A stretch of DNA of 64,000 nucleotides from Anaerocolumna jejuensis DSM 15929 (lineage in GTDB: Bacteria > Bacillota > Clostridia > Lachnospirales > Lachnospiraceae), in assembly GCF_900142215.1 (NCBI RefSeq), contig NZ_FRAC01000017.1:82723-146722 (forward strand), written 5' to 3'. Below are positions 16,382-24,805 of the stretch, in pieces; position 1 is the first letter of the stretch; each line of letters begins with the position of its first letter. The position numbers and the translations under genes are program-made. The notes beneath the pieces were generated by a model. The model did not search any database. It saw nothing but the letters and a program-made list of their open reading frames with translations, and was not told the origin of the DNA.

Positions 16382-16543
16382 TTAATTGAATTAGGTAAAA
16401 GTATAATTCAAATAAGCCTGTATGGAAAATTTATACGGAAAATATGAAAAAGGTAACCCGAAAAGACTTGCAAATAAATAGGAAAATGCTATTATATTGG
16501 TAATCAACTAGCCCTTATTAAGGGCGGATAGGAGCTGAATCGA

Positions 16544-17191
16544 ATGAGACAGACTTTTCTTGCACAACTGGAGGAATTAAACAATGATGTAATCAAAATG
16601 GGAAGCATATTAGAGCTGTCCATGAACGAAATGATAGGAGTCCTTCATGACAAAGACATTGAAAGGGCAAAGAAGATCATTGACAGAGATGATGAAATTG
16701 ATATGCTGGAACAGCATATCGAGAAGGAATGCATCAATATCATTGCCAAGCAGCAGCCATTGGCATCGGATTTAAGAAAGATAACCTCAATAATGAAGAT
16801 CATAACGGACATTGAACGTATTGCGGACCAATGCGCAGATATCTCAGAGTATATTATCAAGCTTAACAGGTATCCTCAGATGGACTCGCCCAAGTCCCTT
16901 GATTCTATGATTGAAGCTATGAAAAAGATGGTAATTAACACCATAGACAGCTTTGTGGAGGCTGATGTTAAAAAGGCAAAGGCTGTCATTGAAGCAGATG
17001 ATGAAGTGGATAATGACTTTGAGAAAATAACGGAGGAGCTGTCCCTTATCATGCAAAATAAACCGGAGCTGGTACCCCAGTGTATTTGTTATCTGATGAT
17101 AATAAAGTACCTGGAGAGAATGGCAGATCATGCCACGAATATAGCAGAGTGGATAACCTATATTGTTACAGGAAATCTAACGGTTGGATAA
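16544..17191 (+). CDS. phoU: Phosphate signalling protein PhoU
   Basis: A 215-residue all-helical protein that links Pst transporter state to the PhoR kinase and damps phosphate uptake. The two tandem three-helix PhoU repeats are clear: 'RQTFLAQLEELNNDVIKMGSILELSMNEMI' opens the first. The metal-binding E/DxxxD patterns appear twice: 'IMKIITDIERIADQCADISEYI' and 'IMIIKYLERMADHATNIAEWI'. It lies 162 bases after pstB and 26 bases before the response regulator, completing a canonical pst-pho unit. Confidence 0.95.
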   Translation: MRQTFLAQLEELNNDVIKMGSILELSMNEMIGVLHDKDIERAKKIIDRDDEIDMLEQHIEKECINIIAKQQPLASDLRKITSIMKIITDIERIADQCADISEYIIKLNRYPQMDSPKSLDSMIEAMKKMVINTIDSFVEADVKKAKAVIEADDEVDNDFEKITEELSLIMQNKPELVPQCICYLMIIKYLERMADHATNIAEWITYIVTGNLTVG

Positions 17192-17217
17192 AGAAATCCC
17201 TTGAAGGAGAGTTTCTC

Positions 17218-17922
17218 ATGAAAACAATATTAGCGGTAGATGATGAAGAACATATTTTAGAGCTATTAGCCTATAATCTGGAAAGAGACGGCTACCGGGT
17301 CTTAAAGGCGGAATCCGGTGAACTTGCTCTGGAAATACTGGCTTTTGAGAAAGTTGATATCGTGCTTTTAGACTGGATGCTGCCGGGAATGGACGGAATA
17401 GAAGTGCTGCGGAAAATCCGCTCCGACAGGAATTATCACAATATCCCCGTTATTTTCCTGACGGCAAAAGGGGATGAGATCAGTAAAGTGGTAGGACTTG
17501 AGGTAGGCTCTGACGATTATCTGGTAAAGCCCTTTGGTATCCATGAATTGCTGGCGCGTATCAAGGCAGTGCTGCGAAGAACAGAAGGCACTGGAAAGCA
17601 AAGCGAAGAAAAGGATGAAAGAGAAGAAAAGCTCATTATTGACCAGCTGGAAATCAACCGTTCCAGGAGGACGGTAACCCTTGACGGAGACCTCGTTGAG
17701 CTTTCCTTTAAGGAATTTGAGCTATTATATCTGCTGGCGAAAAACAGAGGTATCGTATTTACCAGGGATAACCTTCTGGAAAAGGTATGGGGATATGACT
17801 ATATCGGCGAGACCAGAACCGTGGATGTACATGTAAGTAACCTGAGAAAGAAGATAGAAAAGGATGAAAGCCATCCTGTTTATATCAAAACGGTAAGGGG
17901 TATGGGGTATAAGTTCGCATAA
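17218..17922 (+). CDS. OmpR-family response regulator of the phosphate regulon (PhoP/PhoB-like)
   Basis: A 234-residue regulator. The receiver domain has acidic pair DDEE at 8-11 and phosphoacceptor Asp about 52 ('IVLLDWMLPGMDG'); Thr and Lys follow in 'IFLTAKG'. A winged-helix DNA-binding domain runs from about 135 ('ELSFKEFELLYLLAKNRG' to 'TVRGMGYKF'). The longer frame from 17080 is rejected because ATG 17218 has an AAGGAGA site and the upstream part overlaps phoU. Context between phoU and phoR makes it the phosphate-starvation regulator; Firmicutes usually call it PhoP, proteobacteria PhoB. Confidence 0.92.
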   Translation: MKTILAVDDEEHILELLAYNLERDGYRVLKAESGELALEILAFEKVDIVLLDWMLPGMDGIEVLRKIRSDRNYHNIPVIFLTAKGDEISKVVGLEVGSDDYLVKPFGIHELLARIKAVLRRTEGTGKQSEEKDEREEKLIIDQLEINRSRRTVTLDGDLVELSFKEFELLYLLAKNRGIVFTRDNLLEKVWGYDYIGETRTVDVHVSNLRKKIEKDESHPVYIKTVRGMGYKFA

Positions 17923-17990
17923 TTCACACAAGATTGTGCCTGCGAAATCCTCGGCCCAATCTTGCGGTGCGCTGGAAAGGCATGGCTAAT
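17922..17990 (+). repeat. Intergenic palindromic repeat, family B, copy 2
   Basis: Starts at the last base of the response regulator stop codon. Bases 17922-17963 match 4433-4474 with one mismatch. The element ends 'GGAAAGGCATGGCTAAT', related to copy 3 ('GAAAGGCATGGTTATAA'). It fills nearly all of the 87-base gap before phoR; the phoR RBS (AAAAGGAG) lies just outside. Confidence 0.8.
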
Positions 17991-18009
17991 ATTCAGAAAA
18001 GGAGTTAAA

Positions 18010-19761
18010 ATGCAGAAAAAGCTCTATATCAGTTACCTTGCAACGATTATTTTAGCCCTGGGAATAGCAGGAATATTATTCTGGAATGAGACCTCGGATT
18101 ACTTATATAAGCAAAGTGAGGACCGTTATCTGGCCCAGGCGCAAATGGTGGCAGACGTATTTACGATGACAGGCTTTAGTAGCGCTCAGGATTATGAGTC
18201 CTTCGTAGATAAATATGGGAACAAGTACAATTGCAGAATAACGATTATTGATAAAGACGGAAATGTCATTGCAGATTCCAAAACCGACGGACAGATGGAA
18301 AACCATAAATCCAGAGAAGAAGTGAAGCTTGCCTTAAAGGGTGAGAGCGTTTCGGTGACCAGGTATTCCAAAACCATGAAGCAGGAATATTCCTATAGCG
18401 CAGTCCCTGTGAAAACAGCAGATTTTGACGGGGTTATCAGGATATCCCTGCCTTTCTCAACCATAAAGGACTTAACCGATAAATTAGGAGGTTCTCTGGA
18501 ACTTACGGTATTTCTGTGCCTGGTATTAGCCATGGCTGCCGCCGCTATTTTTACAGGGCTTTTCACAAAACCTATTAATGAGGTGGCAAGAGCGGCAGAG
18601 AGAATATCCGACGGAGACTATAATATTAAAATCTACACAAGGGATAAATCCGTGGTTGGAAAGCTTGCCCGTTCCTTTAACATTATGGCCGGAAATCTGA
18701 AGAACACCATAACCAGCCTCACACAGAGAAATGCGGAGCTGGAAGCGATGCTCAGCAGCATGGAGGCAGGCGTTGTTGCCATTGATGACAGCAGCGATGT
18801 ACTCTTTTTCAATAAATCCTTTGAAAAGATAAACAATACCGGAAAGACCATTGCAGTAGGGCAGTCCCTGTATTCCATCTTCCGTAATGCCGCTGTATTT
18901 GATGCAGTGGATGAAGTAAAGGAAACGAAAACAAGTGTTATGAAGGAAGGCAGTATATCAGGGCTATCCATGAGCTTTATCAGGGTTACCGGCACACCCC
19001 TGGGGCTGGAAGGAGAGAAATCCTTTGGCGTTCTTTTAATTATAGAGGACATTACCCAATTGAAGAAGCTGGAAAATATGCGAAGAGATTTCGTTTCTAA
19101 CGTGACCCATGAATTAAAGACACCTCTGACATCCATCAGAGGATTTATAGATACTTTAAAAAATGGAGCCATAAAAGAAGAAGCAGTGGCAAACCGCTTC
19201 CTGGATATTATTGATATTGAGGCGGAGAGGCTGTTTACACTTATTCAGGATATCTTATTGCTGCAGGAAATCGAATCTAAAAGAGATTTTGAGAGAATTC
19301 CCTGTGATATCAATGATTGTGTGAAATCAGTGATTGAACTGCTCCAGCCAAAGGGAAAAGACGATCTGGAAATAATCTTTGAGCCCCAGCCGTATCTGAG
19401 ACCCTTTTACTGCAATCCCGACAGAATGAAGCAGCTCTTTATAAATCTTCTGGACAATGCCATGAAATATACGGAAGAGGGTACCATAACCGTTACCCTG
19501 AAGGAAGAAGAGGACAATTTGGTCCTGGGGGTCAAGGACACGGGAATCGGCATTGACAAGGAATCACTGCCACGTATCTTTGAGCGCTTCTACCGGGTGG
19601 ACAGGGGACGTTCCAGAAAGCAGGGAGGAACCGGCCTTGGACTTTCCATTGTAAAGCATATTGTAGAACTTTACAGCGGAAATATCCAGGTAAACAGCAC
19701 CTTAGGAGAGGGAACGGAATTTATCATTGCCCTTCCTTACGACACGGGAAAAAAGAAATAA
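18010..19761 (+). CDS. phoR: Phosphate-responsive sensor histidine kinase PhoR
   Basis: A 583-residue membrane kinase, partner of the preceding regulator. ATG 18010 is chosen for its AAGGAG site. Order: TM1 about 7-24, extracellular sensor of about 135 residues, TM2 about 164-185, HAMP ('TKPINEVARAAERISDGDYNIKI'), PAS about 243-350, then HisKA with 'FVSNVTHELKTPLTSIRGFI' (His about 367) and the HATPase with N box, 'DTGIGID', 'IFERFYRV' and 'GGTGLGLSI'. PAS plus HAMP is the usual PhoR layout in Gram-positives. The last 60 bases overlap the 3' end of the convergent DUF1461 gene. Confidence 0.93.
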   Translation: MQKKLYISYLATIILALGIAGILFWNETSDYLYKQSEDRYLAQAQMVADVFTMTGFSSAQDYESFVDKYGNKYNCRITIIDKDGNVIADSKTDGQMENHKSREEVKLALKGESVSVTRYSKTMKQEYSYSAVPVKTADFDGVIRISLPFSTIKDLTDKLGGSLELTVFLCLVLAMAAAAIFTGLFTKPINEVARAAERISDGDYNIKIYTRDKSVVGKLARSFNIMAGNLKNTITSLTQRNAELEAMLSSMEAGVVAIDDSSDVLFFNKSFEKINNTGKTIAVGQSLYSIFRNAAVFDAVDEVKETKTSVMKEGSISGLSMSFIRVTGTPLGLEGEKSFGVLLIIEDITQLKKLENMRRDFVSNVTHELKTPLTSIRGFIDTLKNGAIKEEAVANRFLDIIDIEAERLFTLIQDILLLQEIESKRDFERIPCDINDCVKSVIELLQPKGKDDLEIIFEPQPYLRPFYCNPDRMKQLFINLLDNAMKYTEEGTITVTLKEEEDNLVLGVKDTGIGIDKESLPRIFERFYRVDRGRSRKQGGTGLGLSIVKHIVELYSGNIQVNSTLGEGTEFIIALPYDTGKKK

Positions 19762-20358
19762 ACCAAGGCTGCCAAGAAGAATGATTCCAAGGATGAGAAA
19801 AAGGCAGTGCATAAAGAAGGTATCCGGCAGGAGATTGATAATCGGGTCGGTAGCCGGATCAAAGAGCCAGTAATTGTTGCGGAAGAATATCTTGTGCAGC
19901 ACAACAAAAAGCTTGTCAAAGTTAATGGCGCATGCCAGCGCAACAAGCAGAGGCAGCACCACTACAGTAACACTGGAAGGCAAAAGATAACGGTAGTCCC
20001 TGACTTTTCTTTTATATAGGATAGTCACAAGGAGCAGCAGGGCAGTTACAGCTAAAATATAATAAAAGGCTATAAAGATATTTTTAACCTCCCTGAAATG
20101 CTCCAACGCCGGGGCAGAAGAGGGGAGGGTAGGAAACTTTAGCTCTCCCTTATAAAAGGGTGAATTATAATCAATGAGCACATCATAATTTTCTTTTATC
20201 ACAGAGGCCTCTATCCCGGAGGTTTTTTCTATGTCCAGATGTTTTATATCAAAATAATAGAGAGGTCTGAAATTCACTGCAAGAATGACCCCGGCAGAAA
20301 TAAAGAACAGGGCAAATAGTAAGCCGATACCGATATCGGTCAATTTAAACTTTCTCAT
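19702..20358 (-). CDS. TIGR01906/DUF1461 family integral membrane protein
   Basis: A 218-residue protein with four hydrophobic segments: about 12-34, 103-123, 137-157 and 185-210. The long extracytoplasmic loop after TM1 starts 'YFDIKHLDIEKTSGIEASVIKENYDVLIDYN', the pattern I associate with TIGR01906. A second conserved-looking motif, 'LFDPATDPIINLLPDTFF', precedes the last helix. Start ATG 20358 is chosen because AAAGGA lies 10 bases upstream; a longer frame to 20457 lacks an RBS. Function unknown. It converges on phoR with 60 bases of coding overlap. Confidence 0.75.
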   Translation of the reverse strand: MRKFKLTDIGIGLLFALFFISAGVILAVNFRPLYYFDIKHLDIEKTSGIEASVIKENYDVLIDYNSPFYKGELKFPTLPSSAPALEHFREVKNIFIAFYYILAVTALLLLVTILYKRKVRDYRYLLPSSVTVVVLPLLVALACAINFDKLFVVLHKIFFRNNYWLFDPATDPIINLLPDTFFMHCLFLILGIILLGSLGLFLFSRVVRKGNDKFRSLS

Positions 20359-20722
20359 ATGCGTAATCCTTTCAAAGAGATTCATAATAAATTTAATCAA
20401 ATTTATGATAGCAGCTAGAGATTCATAAATTTCCAGTTCAGCAATACGAAAGACCATATAATTAAAAATGGTATCTTATAACATATTATATCTTTCCACA
20501 AGAAATTAAGCAAATGAATTGTAATACTGTGCTATAGAACAAGGACTCCGTTTGCTTGTATATGTGTTATGGAATGCTGTTAAGGGTCTAACTTCAAGAT
20601 AGATAACCGCAGGCTGGCTTCATGGCCTTCAGGATTTAACAGAATTTTAACAGGTATATACAAGAGTATAGCTTTTCATGGTATAATGTATACAGAATCT
20701 GATTGGATTAAGGGAGAAACCG

Positions 20723-21652
20723 ATGGAAAGCTGCATTCACAAAGGAGAAGAAATCTGCGCCTATGAACTAAAGGACAGCTCAGGAATTTATCAGGTGGAA
20801 AGGGTAGAGGAATTAAAGCTTGCAGCGGCAAAGGGAGAGCTGATCTGCAGAGAATGCGGCTCCAAGGTCTATCTGGCTGCGGGATTGATAAAGGAACCCT
20901 ATTTTGCCCACTAATCCCCATGCATATCGCAAGCTTGCTTGCGATACTGCTTAAATAGAAAGATTAAAAATGCAACGCATTTTTCAATCAATGACCTTAC
21001 CGGCTGCGAATATTCTGCCAACAGGGAGTCCGAGGAGGCATTAAAGGGCAAGCGGCTGCTCTACCACCTGCTTCGGACAAGCTTTCCGGAGGAAGAGCTC
21101 TATACCAGATATAAGCTGAAGAACGGCTTATATTGCAGCTTCTTCCTGCCCTTTACGGACGGAAAGCCCATTGCAGTTGAGTTCAGGTTGTACAATACGG
21201 GAATAGACGAATTCTATATAAGGGATCAATATTACCGGGAAGAGGGAATTACGCCTGTCTATATAGTAGGGCACCGGGTCGATAAAAACGACAGGCAATT
21301 ATCCTGGTACCAGAATCTGATTCAGAAATCCATGGGTTATTGTGCTTTTTTGGATGCTGTGCAGGAAAAAATGTTTTTAAAAAAGAGCTTTTATAACCGC
21401 TTTGAAGGAAAAGGAAGGGTAAGGCTCCTTTGGAAGGATTATCCGGTAAAGGAGCTTCTTCTTAACAGGAATGGAATTCTTTCAGAAGAATTTATGGAGG
21501 AATGCAGTAAAGCAGAGAAGGCCTTTGCCCTCCCGGAAGGCATCCGGGAGGATATCCTGGAAAATGCCCTGCGGCTGGTAAAGGAAGGGCAGGGGCACCT
21601 GGTATCGGAGAAATACAGGAATTTTATAAGAGAAAGAAAACTGCTTAGATAA
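20723..21652 (+). pseudogene. CoiA-like competence/nuclease gene interrupted by a family A repeat
   Basis: The N-terminal part (20723-20911) encodes the CoiA-type zinc-ribbon start, with 'LICRECGSKVYLAAGLIKEPYFAH'. The rest (from about 20985) encodes 'NDLTGCEYSANRESEEALKGKRLLYHLL' and a nuclease-like core 'PIAVEFRLYN...DEFYIRDQYYREEGITPVYIVG'. Between them a 73-base family A palindromic repeat places TAA at 20912-20914. Both parts are in the same frame, so removing the insert would restore one protein of about 285 residues. CoiA is a competence-related protein in naturally transformable Firmicutes. A TTG at 20939 could restart, but has no RBS. Probably non-functional unless read through. Confidence 0.8.
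20912..20984 (-). repeat. Intragenic palindromic repeat, family A, copy 2
   Basis: On the minus strand it reads AAAAATGCG-TT-GCATTTTT, TAATCTTTCTATTTAAGCAG, then GTATCGCAAGC/GCTTGCGATATGC and 'ATGGGGATTA'. The first 38 bases match copy 1 at 4508-4545 with one difference, so the boundaries are well defined. Its position inside an otherwise open frame shows it moved recently relative to the host gene. Confidence 0.88.
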
Positions 21653-21668
21653 GCGGAAGGGGGTATTT

Positions 21669-22346
21669 ATGTTCCAGGTAGGTACAGATTGGAATCCCAA
21701 GCAGGCACGGCTGAAAGAGCTGCTTGCAAAGCCTGAAAAGTTTGAGGAAGCAAAGGAGCTTTGTCTCCAATTACATTCAATAGTCCACTCCTCGGAGATA
21801 ACACCGGGCATCGAGCCAACCTTACTGGATGAGGTATGGGAGGGCTTGACGGAAAAGGCCTTTCTTATCATGCCGACAGTGAAGGATGTGACAGTTGCAT
21901 GGAACATCTGGCATATTACGCGAATCGAGGATATCACAGCCAATATTTTAATAGGGGAAAGAGAACAGGTATTGGATGAAGAATGGCTGGAGCGCCTTGG
22001 AGTCCGGGTCAGGGACACAGGTAATGCAATGACGGATGAGGAAATCCTTGCTTTAAGCCGGCAGCTGGTCCGGGAAGAGCTTAAAAGCTACCGGGATGCC
22101 GTAGGAGTCAGAACAAAGGAAATAATAAATAATCTGACTTCCCCTGATTTGAAAAGGAAGGTAAAAGGGGAAAGCATTGCAAGGATATTAAAAGAAGGCG
22201 GCGTGACGGAACAGGAGGATTCCATCTGGCTATTGGATTTCTGGGGGAAGAAAAATGTAGCAGGCATTATTCTTATGCCAATCACAAGGCATCAGGCAGG
22301 GCACCTAAATGATTGCATAAAGTTAAAGAAAAAGCTGCAAAAATAG
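21669..22346 (+). CDS. DinB-family protein
   Basis: A 225-residue helical protein. The DinB-type metal-site pattern is visible: a first His in 'VAWNIWHITRIEDITANIL' (about residue 83) and a late pair in 'MPITRHQAGHLNDCIKLK' (about 208-213). DinB proteins are putative metal-dependent enzymes, some acting in thiol transfer, with many of unknown substrate. It starts with 'MFQVGTDWNPKQ' behind AAGGGGG. It lies 16 bases after the broken coiA-like gene and upstream of the ZTP riboswitch, and is probably transcribed with the former. Substrate cannot be predicted. Confidence 0.7.
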   Translation: MFQVGTDWNPKQARLKELLAKPEKFEEAKELCLQLHSIVHSSEITPGIEPTLLDEVWEGLTEKAFLIMPTVKDVTVAWNIWHITRIEDITANILIGEREQVLDEEWLERLGVRVRDTGNAMTDEEILALSRQLVREELKSYRDAVGVRTKEIINNLTSPDLKRKVKGESIARILKEGGVTEQEDSIWLLDFWGKKNVAGIILMPITRHQAGHLNDCIKLKKKLQK

Positions 22347-22349
22347 GGG

Positions 22350-22378
22350 TTGCCATACTGGTTAAAATATTGTACACT
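22350..22378 (+). promoter_or_regulatory. purH promoter
   Basis: TTGCCA (22350-22355), 17 bases, TACACT (22373-22378). It places the transcript start near 22385, just ahead of the ZTP aptamer. Confidence 0.6.
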
Positions 22379-22390
22379 AAAAATAGATTT

Positions 22391-22461
22391 TGTATGACTG
22401 GCGGAAATGGGAGCTTACCCATAGGGAGTACAAAAATATGATATGCCGACCGCCTGGGCAG
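22391..22461 (+). promoter_or_regulatory. ZTP (pfl) riboswitch upstream of purH
   Basis: The two conserved halves of the ZTP aptamer are present: 'GACTGGCGGAAATGGGAGC' with a following 'CCCATAGGGAGTAC', and the 3' pseudoknot segment 'GCCGACCGCCTGGGCAG' (CCGCCTGGGCA at 22450-22460), joined by a variable AT-rich linker. ZTP riboswitches sense ZTP/ZMP, which accumulate when 10-formyl-tetrahydrofolate is short, and turn on purine and folate genes. The downstream gene purH uses exactly ZMP (AICAR) and 10-formyl-THF, so the assignment fits both motif and context. Confidence 0.9.
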
Positions 22462-22504
22462 CTCTGGTAATGGGATAGTTACCGGGTTACCAGGGCGGTT
22501 TTTT
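22449..22504 (+). terminator. Expression-platform terminator of the ZTP riboswitch
   Basis: CTGGTAA and ACCGCC on the 5' side pair with TTACCAG and GGCGGT on the 3' side, followed by T6 (22499-22504). The 5' arm uses the CCGCC bases that belong to the aptamer pseudoknot, so ligand binding and termination exclude each other. Confidence 0.85.
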
Positions 22505-22561
22505 GTTGTCTTTAGGAAGAATAACCATATAGTCCCTATTTTAAGGAAAAGGAGAGCGGAA

Positions 22562-24115
22562 ATGAGAGCATTAATCAGCGTATCGGACAAAACAGGAATT
22601 GTGGAATTCGCAAAGGAACTGGAGGCCCTTGGCATTCAGATTCTGTCAACGGGAGGAACCTATAAAAAGCTGAAGGAAGAAGGAATCAAAGCAGTTGAGG
22701 TATCCGAGGTGACAGGCTTCCCCGAATGTCTTGACGGAAGGGTAAAGACCCTGCATCCTGCCATCCATGCCGGACTTCTTGCCATGAGAGGAAAGGAAGA
22801 GCATATGAAGCAGCTGGAGGAGCTTCATATCGAACCCATAGATTTTGTCATTGTAAATCTCTATCCCTTTAAAGCAACCATCCTGAAAGAAGATGTTACC
22901 AGGGAAGAAGCTGTTGAGAATATCGATATCGGAGGTCCCACCATGCTTCGCAGCGCCGCCAAGAATTATCAGGATGTAGCGGTAGTGACGGACCCGGCTG
23001 ATTACGAAAAGGTACTGGGAGAATTAAAGGGGCAAGGACAGGTAAGCCTTGATACCAAGTTCTATCTGATGCAGAAGGTATTTATGCATACCTCCAATTA
23101 TGATACCATGATTGCCGATTACCTGAAAAAGGAAAGAAAAGATACCGCTCTTCCTGAAACCTTAACCCTGACCTATGAGAAGGTACAGGATATGAGATAC
23201 GGGGAAAACCCTCACCAGAAGGCCGCCTTCTACCGGGAAATCGGAAAGAAAAAAGGTTCTATAGTTGATGCTTTACAGCTTAACGGAAAAGAGCTGTCCT
23301 TTAACAACATCAATGACACCAATGGAGCTTTGGAATTGCTGAAGGAATTCAGCGAACCTACCGTAGTTGCTTGCAAGCACGGTAATCCCTGCGGTGTGGG
23401 AAGCGCAGATAACATAGAGGCAGCCTGGGATAAGGCTTATCAGGCAGATAAGGTATCCATCTTCGGCGGAATTGTAGTAGTAAACCGTACTGTAACGGCT
23501 TATATGGCAAATGAAATGAGTAAAATCTTCTTAGAGGTTATTGTGGCGCCGGCCTTTGAAGAAAAAGCGCTTGAAATACTGAAGGGCAAGAAAAATGTCA
23601 GAGTATTGCAGCTGGCAGATATCGAAGTACCTCAGAATGAGAATGCCTATGACTTAAAGAAGGTAAATGGTGGCCTTATTGTTCAGACCATAGACAGCAA
23701 GCTTTTAGAGGAAGCCGATATCAAAGTAGTAACGGACAGAAAGCCTACTGACAAGGAAATGGAAGATATGCTCTTTGCCATGAAGGTCGTAAAGTTCGTA
23801 AAATCCAACGGTATTGCCCTTGCAAAGGATAAGCAGACCATCGGCATCGGCCCCGGACAGGTAAACCGTATCTGGGCAGCCAAGCAAAGCATAGAGCACA
23901 GCAGGGAACTGATAAGTGAAGAAGCTTCCGCTGGCTCCGTACTTGCTTCCGATGCCTTCTTCCCCTTTGATGATTGTGTGGAAGCTGCCCAGGAAGGCGG
24001 AATAACCGCAATCATTCAGCCCGGCGGCTCCATCCGTGACGAGGATTCCATTAAGAAATGCAATGAGTACGGAATCACAATGGTATTTACCGGAATGAGG
24101 CATTTTAAGCACTAA
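22562..24115 (+). CDS. purH: Bifunctional AICAR formyltransferase / IMP cyclohydrolase
   Basis: Catalyses the last two steps of de novo IMP synthesis: transfer of a formyl group from 10-formyl-THF to AICAR, then ring closure. The N-terminal MGS-like cyclohydrolase domain (about 1-195) starts 'MRALISVSDKTGIVEFAKEL' with 'LSTGGTYKKL' and 'GRVKTLHPAIHAG'. The transformylase domain follows with 'MRYGENPHQKAAFY', 'VACKHGNPCGVG' and the C-terminal 'ASDAFFPFDDCVEAA...GITAIIQPGGSIRDEDSI'. The 517 residues are normal. Controlled by the ZTP riboswitch; a strong terminator follows. Confidence 0.97.
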   Translation: MRALISVSDKTGIVEFAKELEALGIQILSTGGTYKKLKEEGIKAVEVSEVTGFPECLDGRVKTLHPAIHAGLLAMRGKEEHMKQLEELHIEPIDFVIVNLYPFKATILKEDVTREEAVENIDIGGPTMLRSAAKNYQDVAVVTDPADYEKVLGELKGQGQVSLDTKFYLMQKVFMHTSNYDTMIADYLKKERKDTALPETLTLTYEKVQDMRYGENPHQKAAFYREIGKKKGSIVDALQLNGKELSFNNINDTNGALELLKEFSEPTVVACKHGNPCGVGSADNIEAAWDKAYQADKVSIFGGIVVVNRTVTAYMANEMSKIFLEVIVAPAFEEKALEILKGKKNVRVLQLADIEVPQNENAYDLKKVNGGLIVQTIDSKLLEEADIKVVTDRKPTDKEMEDMLFAMKVVKFVKSNGIALAKDKQTIGIGPGQVNRIWAAKQSIEHSRELISEEASAGSVLASDAFFPFDDCVEAAQEGGITAIIQPGGSIRDEDSIKKCNEYGITMVFTGMRHFKH

Positions 24116-24241
24116 GACAGCTGAGGATGAAATGCTGGTAGCTAAATTTAAAAGTAAAAATTAAATAATGTTTAAGCAATAAAGCAGCATTGTTATAAAA
24201 TATTGATATAAAAATTATTTTATTAGAAAAGTACTGTAAAT

Positions 24242-24316
24242 AGGACGGATTGGTATGTCTTTAAGGCAAAGGATTAACAAGAATGCCTTGCCGCAAAGAT
24301 ACCATCCGTCCTTTTT
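24242..24316 (+). terminator. Terminator of purH
   Basis: AGGACGGAT (24242-24250) pairs with ATCCGTCCT (24304-24312), with further pairing inside (TGGTAT and CTTT with AAAG and ATACCA) and a nested AAGGCA/TGCCTT hairpin, followed by TTTTT. Confidence 0.85.
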
Positions 24317-24420
24317 GAGTGTAAAACCCAATAAAAATTAATTTTTATAAAATTCTAATATAAATTTATTTATTAATTTTATTATAAATTTGAAGATAGA
24401 TAATTTGATTGCAGTGGTTA

Positions 24421-24459
24421 TAGTATCGTAAGCAGGCTTGCGATATGCATAGGGATTAA
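24421..24459 (+). repeat. Family A repeat, half copy
   Basis: 'AGTATCGTAAGCAGGCTTGCGATATGCATAGGGATTAA' matches the second palindrome and tail of family A (compare minus strand of 20912-20984: AGTATCGCAAGC, GCTTGCGATATGCATGGGGATTA). The AT-rich first palindrome is absent. Confidence 0.7.
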
Positions 24460-24671
24460 GATGCACTCAGCTTCGTGAAAATCGATTCGCTGCATTTTAT
24501 GCTCCCAATATACGTATACAAAAGCTGAGATTAACTTATGATGCCAGAATCATGATTGTATGTTAAAAAATACAGGTTGCTTTTTCTATGACATGCAGTT
24601 TATCATAGTAGCAGATGCCTAATACAGTCGTTGTTGTGAAAGAAATTAAAAAGCAGAAGGCTGCTATTTGT

Positions 24672-24743
24672 GAGGCTATGTCCTATTACGAGGCTATTTC
24701 CTATTATGAGGTAAATTTCTTTTTACGAGGCAATTTTTCTATC
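24672..24743 (+). repeat. Degenerate 18-19 bp tandem repeat, four units
   Basis: Units begin GAGGCTATGTCCTATTAC (24672), GAGGCTATTTCCTATTAT (24690), GAGGTAAATTTCTTTTTAC (24708) and GAGGCAATTTTTCTATC (24727). They lie 60-130 bases before the LUD gene. They may be binding sites or plain slippage; no known motif recognised. Confidence 0.55.
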
Positions 24744-24805
24744 AAATAGAAGCATCTGCATATAAACCATCAGTTTTACCATAGGAAAGGAGAATTCAAT
24801 CCTGC

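Larger units (their letters stand above)
24116..24805. other. Long intergenic region with repeats, no gene seen
   Basis: 690 bases, very AT-rich. It holds the purH terminator, a family A half-copy, and a degenerate 18-bp tandem repeat, annotated separately. I found no open frame with a credible RBS and no recognisable RNA gene. Part of it (24440-24510) may be decayed repeat DNA: 'GATGCACTCAGC...GCTGCATTTTATGC' is a loose palindrome. Confidence 0.5.
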
